The position numbers were made by a program, and so were the translations under genes. From Gigaspora margarita (taxonomy: Eukaryota > Glomeromycota > Glomeromycetes > Diversisporales > Gigasporaceae), in contig WTPW01000083.1 of the NCBI GenBank assembly GCA_009809945.1, positions 328,848-392,847 on the forward strand: a stretch of DNA of 64,000 nt. Direction: 5' to 3'. Under the pieces are notes generated by a model, which had not been told where the DNA came from, ran no database searches, and worked only from the letters and a program-made list of their open reading frames with translations. This document shows, piece after piece, positions 57,520 to 64,000 of the stretch. The first letter of the stretch is position 1; each line of letters opens with the position of its first letter.

Positions 57520-58910
57520 AACAGACCATGTTAATATTGGACCATTAACAAAATAACAAGAATTAAAATTTAGAGCTTTACTAGATGAGTTCTCTGATCT
57601 CTTTGCAAAAGATAGCAATGAACTTGGATGAACAGATCTAGTACAGCATAGAATCTATACTGAGGATGTGCTTCCAATCAAGCAACGACCTTATAATGTA
57701 CTCCCAAGTGAACAAGAATTTATTAAGGAGGAAATTGAATGAATGCTAGAAAGCAAAATCATTTGACCATCTGAAAGCCCAAGCCCCTGGGCATCACCTG
57801 TTGTTCTTGTACGCAAAAAGAATGGCAAATTGAGATTCTGTGTTAATTACAGAAAACTCAATAGTATTACCAAAAAGGATGCCTATCCTCTACCCAAATA
57901 CAGGAAATGCTAAACACTCTAGCTGGATTCCAATAGTTCTCTACTCTTGACCTTGCAAGTGGATATTGGCAAGTGTTGATGGATAAACAAGATAGAAAAA
58001 AGACTGCATTCATTACAAAATATGGTACTTATGAGTTCAATGTAATACTATTTGGTTTATGCAATGCAATCGCTACTTTTCAACGACTTATGGACTGAGT
58101 TTATAAAGGGATTGTATGGAAGTTTGTAGTTGTGTATCTTGATGATACCAATGTATTTTCTAAAACATTTGATGAACATTTAAAACATTTGAGAATTGTA
58201 TTTCACGTATTAGGGATGCTGGATTAAAACTAAATATAGAAAAATGCAATTTCTGAATAAAGTCCTTACCATTCTTAAAACATATCATTAGTGAAAAAGG
58301 AATTGCACTGGACCCAACAAAAATAGAAACTGTTCAAAAGATTCAACCCCCTAAAAACACTACCAAGTTACAATCTTTTCTTGGATTGGTCAGATATTAT
58401 TGACAGTTCATCAAAAACTTTTCTGCTATTGCTTAACTGTTGAATCAACTTCTACATAAAGATGAACCTTATTATTGAGGAAGCAAACAGCAACAAGTAT
58501 TTGGAAAATTAAAGGAAAAGCTTGTTACTGCACCTGTACTAGCTTATCCAGATTTTAGTAAAAGATTTATTCTTGCTACTGATGCTTCTTATTATGGTTT
58601 TGGTGCGACTTTAAGCCAACAGGATAGAAATGGAAAAGAACATCCTATTGCTTATGCAAGCAAAAGCCTTCAACCTGCTGAACAAAATTATTATGCTACT
58701 GAACTTGAATGTGCTGCTATAGTATGGGCTATAGAGTATTATTATAGTTACTTGGGAGCCACAGAATTTACCCTTGTAACAGATCATTTAGTATTAAAAT
58801 GGCTTAAAAAAGTTGAACCAAAAGGACAAATTGGACGATAGATTTTGAAATAAAACCTTACAACTTTGTCATGATACACAAACCTGGAAGGATTCACTCT
58901 AATGTGGATG
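57520..58910 (+). pseudogene. pol: Reverse transcriptase and RNase H remnant
   Basis: RT motifs in order: [20 protein letters not shown]-type finger region near 57800-57850 (written in part), [11 protein letters not shown] at about 57943, FGLCNA near 58050, and catalytic YLDD at 58135-58146. RNase H follows with TDAS at 58578-58589, ELECAA and TDHLVLKWL. Frameshifts lie near 57895, 58190 and 58840-58915. In-frame TGA codons at 57629, 57740, 57764, 58096 and 58401 fall where relatives keep Arg; TAA/TAG and a TGA at a Trp position also occur. Catalytic residues survive, but the frame is dead. Confidence 0.9.
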
Positions 58911-60203
58911 CTTTATCAAGACTCTGACCAAAAACTCTTTTCTCTAAATGATTTGGATCAATATTATAACTTATATAATTATTTAAAATCAGAAACTATA
59001 TTTACGGACTTTACTGATTATCAACGGAAACTATTACAAACCCAAGCTAAATACTTCCAGATTCTGAATGGACTATTGTATAAATGCAATAGAAAGAACC
59101 CAAGCAAGCCATTTCGAGTAATCAAATGGCCTGAAGTAGACTCTGTACTTTATATGATGCATAGTCACTCTACTGCTGGATATTTAGGAATAGATGCTAT
59201 ATACCATAAAATCGCTGAATGATATTATTGGGATCAAATATATAGAGATATTAAAGAATATATTAAAACTTGTGAACAATGCCAAAGACAAGGCAAATCA
59301 CGAATAAAAGAACCTTTGCATCCTATCAAAATAGGACAAGCCTTCGAACAAATTGGAATTGACTTAGTAGGACCTTTACCAATCACAACTCTGAAAAATC
59401 AATATATTATTGTGGCCACTGACTACCTTACATGATGGCCTGAAGCACAAGTAGTGCCTGATGCCAGTGCTGCAACTCTTGCTCAATTTATATTCACTGA
59501 AATAGTATGTCAACATGGAATTCCAAAAATTATTTTCTCAGATCAAGGACCTAATTTTAGAAGTGATATGATTAGAATCTTGTGTGAAAAATTATTAATA
59601 CATCATAAATTTTCATCACCGTATCATCCACAAACAAATGGAATGGTAGAACAATCAAATAGAACCTTATATAAATCTCTTGCAAAAGTTGCAACAAGCC
59701 AAGACTGGGGTGTATACCTACCTCCAGTATTATTTGTCTATTGAACCAAGAAACATGCCACCACTGGATATACTCCATTTCAACTTGTCTACGGATGACA
59801 AGCAGTATTACCCATTGAGGCCATACTACCCACTACTGAAACAGAATCAGAAATAGACCTTGAAGATAGTATTTTAACTCGAGCTTATGAATTAATAGAT
59901 AAGTTAGAAGAAACTCATGAACATGCTCAGAAAAATACAAAGACATCACAACAGAAACAGGAGCAAAGACATGATACTCGAATAAAACTGGTAGAATTCG
60001 AAATTGGTGAAAAAGTTTAGGTACAACGGAAAGACATAGAATCTTCTAGATCTGTCAAGTTTGAGGATAAACAGAAAGGACCTTACACTATATGTGCTAA
60101 ACTAGGAAATAGTGCATATAAATTACAAAATGACAAAGGCCAAATTCTCAAATGATATTATAATAGTGACAGACTTGAAAAATACTATGAACAACAAAAC
60201 TAG
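58902..60203 (+). pseudogene. Integrase remnant, catalytic triad preserved
   Basis: The open part 58902-59222 links RNase H to the zinc-binding domain (HSHSTAGYLG, then CEQCQRQGK at about 59272-59298). The expected second His of AGHLG is Tyr, a C-to-T change. Core domain: Asp at 59361-59363, Asp at 59541-59543 and Glu at 59649-59651, giving the classical D,D(35)E spacing. The C-terminal part (IGEKV, stop, VQR; GPYTI; LEKYYEQQN) ends at TAG 60201-60203. There is no chromodomain. TGA codons at 59220, 59433, 59742 and 59796 sit at conserved Arg positions. The family inserts the cDNA into host DNA. Confidence 0.9.
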
Positions 60204-60500
60204 GAACTCCAAGTTGTAATCGAAACAACAATAAACCCAGACTAATAATTTTGTTAAGCACTTTTCGATTTTATTAACTTTATTAAAATTATTATTTATT
60301 ATAAAAATTATTTTATTTATTTATTATTATTATTATTGTTATTACAATATTAATTATTATACAATATATATAAAAAAAAAATAAAAAAAAATAAAAAAAA
60401 ATTTGGAACATTATTATTCAAGTATTACTCATATTATTTACAAAATATCAAAAAATTTAAGAATTTTATTTACAAAGATAATTAAATAGATACAAAAATT
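60204..60500. other. AT-rich stretch after integrase
   Basis: TTATTATTATT and AAAAATAAAAAAAAAT tracts, no coding signal. Confidence 0.5.
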
Positions 60501-60509
60501 ATTTGTAAG

Positions 60510-61013
60510 ATAATACGATGATTTCTATTTACCTCTTCAATTCTTCTCCACAACTCCCTATTTTCATTTTCTAAGTTTGCAGCCCAAGCCCTCCACCTAT
60601 TTCATTCTAGAACCATTTGCTCATACTGACTTGCTTGCTGAAGGGCTTTGACATTAGGAGGATTTATTTCTTGCACTTGCTCTTGATAGTTTATCAGACA
60701 GTTTTGGAGCCTCGCCATTTGAGAAGGAATGGAATCAGCTTGCTTAGTACAAGTCATCTATAAAATAAAAATAATTAGAAATGACTATTTCTAAGCATTA
60801 TGTATACTGGAAAAAGGAAGGAAATAAAATAAACACAAGTGCGTTGGCCATCACACTTGTGCAAAAAAGAAAGACCAAGTTATAGGGAAAAATATCTACT
60901 GGGGCGACTACTACAGTGGTAAAACCGAATGTAGAGCGCTCACCCAGAAAAGAAGACTGGCTTTACACACAGCAAGTGCTGAGGCTAAGCTCATAGCCTG
61001 AAAGTATACATAC
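60510..61013 (-). pseudogene. Possible spliced antisense gene inside the retroelement
   Basis: The reverse strand from ATG 60757 reads MTCTKQADSIPSQMARLQ and further about 65 codons, rich in Gln, Asn, Glu and Arg (ANLENENRELWRRIEEVN), with one in-frame TGA, ending near 60510. The ATG is directly preceded by TTTTATTTTATAG, a good 3' splice site. About 255 bases upstream is CCTCAG/GTATGT (near 61013), a strong 5' splice site. A 5' exon, an intron of about 255 nt and a coding exon are therefore plausible. The product would be a short coiled coil. Not seen in standard gypsy elements; splicing is an inference. Confidence 0.4.
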
Positions 61014-62216
61014 CTGAGGAGGGGCAAAACAATGTAAAGCAGAAAAAATTTAACAAAGTTTTTGACAATAAAGGTTTATCTAAAAAGAAAAAGAGATAAA
61101 TTAATTCAAAAAAAAGGAATAAAGAAAAGAACAAGAGAAAAGAATATTAACCAAGGCAGTTGAGAAATTGAAAATTTTTGAGAAGAAACGAATGTTCAAG
61201 ACTCAAAAATAAATAGAATTTGACGATTGCAAGTATTGTTCCAAAATGGAAAATTAATTGATAGTAAACAAAACAATGAGAATCACAACAATGATGATGT
61301 GATTTACAGAATTCGAAATTAGATCTTGAATGAACACCAATTAGAATAATAGAAGCTAATTTTAGATAAATTAGCCTAGAAAGTTCGGAGACCTCACAAT
61401 TTTAAGGAGAGGAAAAGACTATAAAATTACCAAAATTGCTAAAAGCACAAGAGGAAACAAATTTTTGCCAAGTTTTGTCAAGTTTTGCTGAGTATTGCAA
61501 AATATTGCCAAGCAAAAATTTTTGCCACATGGTTAACACTAATGTTTCAGGCGAAATCTAAATATTTTGCCCAATCTGAATCTGAAATATGGGCAATATT
61601 AGTTTTGCCCAACAGTTAAATTTCCAAAATTTCTGATGAATCCATAATTGCCCAAAATCCAAACTCAATCCGAAATATTCGGAACTGTCTGAAACTGCAT
61701 TAAACACATGAATCAAATTTGACCAATAATATTTGCCATGGGTAATGTTTTAAATAAAATTGGTTTGTTATTTCCGAAATCTTTCAGATTTTAACAGTGG
61801 TCCAAAATTAAAATCCTAAATTCCATAATTAGGACGAAAATCTGATATAAATCTGATAAAATCTGATCATTCCAATAGCTTAACTTAGTGTCTTATCGTT
61901 ATGGGAGTTAATTGGTTAATAATCACGTGCAGATCGAAAATTGGCCAATCAGGCTGCCGGAAGTATCGGATTTTATCAGATTTATATCGCAGGAAAAAGC
62001 ACATGCAAGTAAATATTAGCATGTAGAAATCGCAAAGCAAAAGCATGGGTAAAACTAATGTTACAAGCTAAATTAAAATTGTTTCAAAGTAGCGATACAA
62101 GTAAACAATTTTAAAGATATAAAATGAGCTTGAAATTACCTTGCTTTTATTTTAACTTCAACAAACTCCTCTTATAATTAATACAAATACTAAAACTCTT
62201 TTCTTAAACAAATAAA
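61014..62216. other. Non-coding stretch of the retroelement with a foldback insert
   Basis: Mostly AT-rich without clear ORFs. 61445-61640 repeats TTTTGCCAAG and TTTGCCCAA words. A foldback element is at about 61839-61995, listed separately. Confidence 0.45.
61839..61995. mobile_element. Foldback miniature element, about 157 bp
   Basis: GATATAAATCTGATAAAATC at left pairs with the inverse GATTTTATCAGATTTATATC at right. The interior has GTTAATTGGTTAATAATCACGTG-like sequence (key word AATCACGTG). It is inserted in the retroelement, so it is younger than the retroelement. Confidence 0.7.
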
Positions 62217-62805
62217 ATGACTACCCAACCCACCTAGCTCCACCCCAACTCTATCAAAAAGTGTGTGAACTCCACAACTTTGTAACAGGTTACAATACAC
62301 TGGAACAATTATTGTAGATCCAAACAATGTAACTATTATGCAAAATGATAGTCATACTTGCACTATTCTGGCAAATCAAGCCAGAAATATTACCACATTT
62401 GTCGATCCAATGGCTGCTATTAAAGATGACCTAGTACGCCGTAGTACTGACCAGATATTTCTGGTTCATGTACCAATGACCATTAATAGTGATCCAAACA
62501 CATGCTTCAAGAACATATACCGAAGATACAAGGAAGCTATCCGACATACAAACTATAACAGGATCCATGCCTTGGCTTATGCCTTCCACATGGGATCAAT
62601 ATTATGGAATGATAGAAGTTTAATCACTGAACAAATTGGGGACAATCAAGTGAAAACTTTCAAACAAGTTTTCTACTTGTTTACTATTTGTGGGTATGAA
62701 CAAATATACAGGACCCACCAACTAAAGGTAAAAGACTTTAATGATATCAATAAAAAGAATTTTGCAGAACTTATGAACTTTTGTGGACAACAAAGGAATG
62801 TGTAG
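62217..62805 (+). pseudogene. Downstream ORF of the retroelement, unknown function
   Basis: From ATG 62217 the coding sense continues in shifted frames (PPQLYQKVCELHNFVTGYN in one frame), then an open frame from 62338 to TAG 62805 (155 codons from its ATG). Protein-like, with ITTFVDPMAAIKDDLVRR, NTCFKNIYRRYKEAIRH and FKQVFYLFTICGYEQIYR. No signal peptide or membrane anchor, so it does not look like an envelope protein. It lies between integrase and the polypurine tract, the place of third ORFs in some LTR elements. No family recognised. Confidence 0.55.
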
Positions 62806-62826
62806 ATTTTGCAGAACAAAATCTTT

Positions 62827-62838
62827 AAGGGAGGAAAA
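62827..62838 (+). promoter_or_regulatory. Polypurine tract
   Basis: AAGGGAGGAAAA directly abuts the TG of the 3' LTR. It is the expected primer for plus-strand cDNA synthesis. Confidence 0.9.
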
Positions 62839-63752
62839 TGTTACAAAACAGGGTTTAGAATAGCGTAGTGATGTAGTACAGAATAGACTTTGTGAATGTA
62901 TTATTTATTTTATATAGTTAATATTTTATTATTATATATTTAGTCATATTATTATTATATTAGCATATTTTATTATTGTATTATTATATATATATTATAG
63001 TATATTAAAATAGGAAAAGATTCTATTGGGTAAAAGAATGAGGCACAGTAACTGCGCCATAATACTGCGGCTTGGTTACACTAGGTAACACAAGGTTACA
63101 CCAACTAGTAACTTAGGTAATACAAGACACGGCACGACTACCTCCAATTACCTCTACACGACTATTCCCAACTACCTCCACACTAATACCTCTACTTACC
63201 TTCGCACAAATATTCCTACCTACCTCTGTACAAATATCTCCATCTATCTCCATACAAATATCTCTATCTATTACCACACAAATGTCTTGTTTACCCCAAA
63301 CAAATATCTCTAATTACCTTTGTACAAATACCTCTAACTATCTTTACAATAATGCAGTAATTATCTCTAGTTATCTCTGCACAAATTAATAATAGAATTG
63401 TTACACCTCTTAGGATAGAAAAGTTATAAAAAGGAAGCATTTCTCCTTCCTGCAAAAGTTAGAGTTCAATACCCTCACCTAGAATCTTAGCTTAGGATAA
63501 TACCCTTATCCCTTCATTATTATCTTGTAAAGTGTAATATTCCCCTCTAGGGTAATTCCTACAGGCAAGGCTTATTACCAACTTATATTATTTAATAAAA
63601 TTATATACTATCTTTATAACAAACCATTTGCCTTCTGCTGTGAAGTAAAGTACACTTCACCTCCACCCCATATATATTCATAATATATCACTGCACCAAG
63701 TAACCTCGTTACTTTGCTATATTCAATACAAGAAGGCTATAGCATCGTAACA
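62839..63752 (+). repeat. 3' LTR, 914 bp
   Basis: Starts TGTTAC and ends GTAACA (perfect 6-bp inverted ends). U3 contains ten or so 24-bp tandem units (63140-63385). A TATA box TATAAAAAG is at 63425-63433, so transcription would start about 25-30 bases later. AATAAA at 63594-63599 fits polyadenylation. The next five bases are ATGTG; the partner copy is not present in the window. Confidence 0.9.
63140..63385 (+). repeat. 24-bp tandem repeats in LTR U3
   Basis: Units of the type AAATATCTCTACCTACCTCTGTAC written with variation (core CAAATATCTCTA and TACCT), ten imperfect copies. Their position upstream of the TATA box suggests an enhancer array, as is common in LTR promoters. Confidence 0.75.
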
Positions 63753-63803
63753 ATGTGTATTGGAAGTGATTAGTTAATTTCTTTAAAGGAAATTCAAATA
63801 TAA

Positions 63804-63995
63804 TTAATCAAATTTGTATGTAAAAACCTAGGAATCAATAAAAATTTGGCTTGTCAAGAGAATTTTTGCAGTATTTGTAGTCAGGCAAAACCTAACTCTT
63901 GTATATGTGACTTAGATATTTCAAATAATCAGATGGATGATGTGAATAAAGAAGGTTTTAAAAATATGAGTAAGTTAAGATATACATTTCTCTGA
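63804..63995 (+). pseudogene. Cys-rich ORF fragment flanking the LTR
   Basis: Open frame of 63 codons after the retroelement, ending at a TGA at 63993. Contains VCKNLG, CQENFCSICSQAKP and CICDLDI, a cluster of six Cys suggesting a small zinc-binding fold. Asp/Asn-rich after that. It may be part of a host gene into which the element inserted, or another repeat. The window ends five bases later. Confidence 0.35.
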
Positions 63996-64000
63996 CAAAA

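Larger units (their letters stand above)
52990..63752 (+). mobile_element. Ty3/gypsy LTR retrotransposon, 5'-truncated, degenerate
   Basis: Order on the plus strand: gag with zinc knuckle, aspartic protease, an extra zinc-knuckle/coiled-coil module, RT, RNase H, integrase, a downstream ORF, polypurine tract, 3' LTR. The order RT-RNase H-integrase is that of Ty3/gypsy (Metaviridae). The 3' LTR is well formed, but no partner LTR, primer-binding site or matching 5-bp repeat is visible upstream of gag; telomere-like repeats lie there instead. Many stops and frameshifts show that it is not autonomous. A small foldback element is inserted at about 61839-61995. Confidence 0.9.

Overview
The window is strongly AT-rich, gene-poor nuclear DNA of a eukaryote, almost certainly a fungus. 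The repeat content is what I associate with arbuscular mycorrhizal fungi (Glomeromycotina, Rhizophagus-like), but that placement is an inference. Supporting signs are TTAGGG-type interstitial telomere tracts, a Ty3/gypsy element, tRNA-headed SINEs, and many small terminal-inverted-repeat (TIR) elements nested in one another. I see no intact host gene. Every sizeable coding signal is interrupted by stops and frameshifts, and many in-frame TGA codons sit where the family has arginine.

Layout. 1-7.3 kb: plus-strand coding remnants. One is a zinc-knuckle/coiled-coil protein (about 470-2640). A second related copy is split by a tRNA-derived SINE with a 19-bp target duplication. Downstream are uncharacterised reading frames, then a CxxC zinc-ribbon and a Nudix-like domain. 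7.3-20 kb: TIR elements and AT-rich spacer, including an onion-like stack at 13.6-15.8 kb. 20.5-22.1 kb: a short ORF and a clear but decayed minus-strand protein-coding pseudogene. 22-34 kb: minisatellites, Harbinger-type, hAT-like and Mutator-like miniature elements, a palindromic AATATTTATGAATATT satellite, and a minus-strand SINE with a perfect 17-bp duplication. 34-47 kb: old segmental duplicates, a second 115-bp tandem array, and many foldback elements. 47-52.5 kb: a 2-kb TIR element with an A-rich tandem core, and an array of six palindromes with a period of about 190 bp. 52.6-52.8 kb: a 14-bp minisatellite followed by degenerate TTAGGG.

52.99-63.75 kb: a Ty3/gypsy retrotransposon on the plus strand, with gag, protease, RT, RNase H, integrase, a further ORF, a polypurine tract and a 3' LTR (TGTTAC...GTAACA). 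No 5' LTR is visible. Protease and RT are separated by about 1.7 kb of extra coding sequence: four zinc knuckles, a Cys-rich domain and a coiled coil. This module aligns in order with the stand-alone remnant at 470-2640. The element also carries a possible spliced antisense exon.

The most interesting points are the accessory module in the gypsy element with its free copies and a nearby Nudix remnant; the internal core with TTAGGG-like tracts shared by small elements whose ends differ; the Arg-to-TGA pattern; and the 190-bp palindrome array. All alignments were made by eye; identity values and family names need software confirmation.
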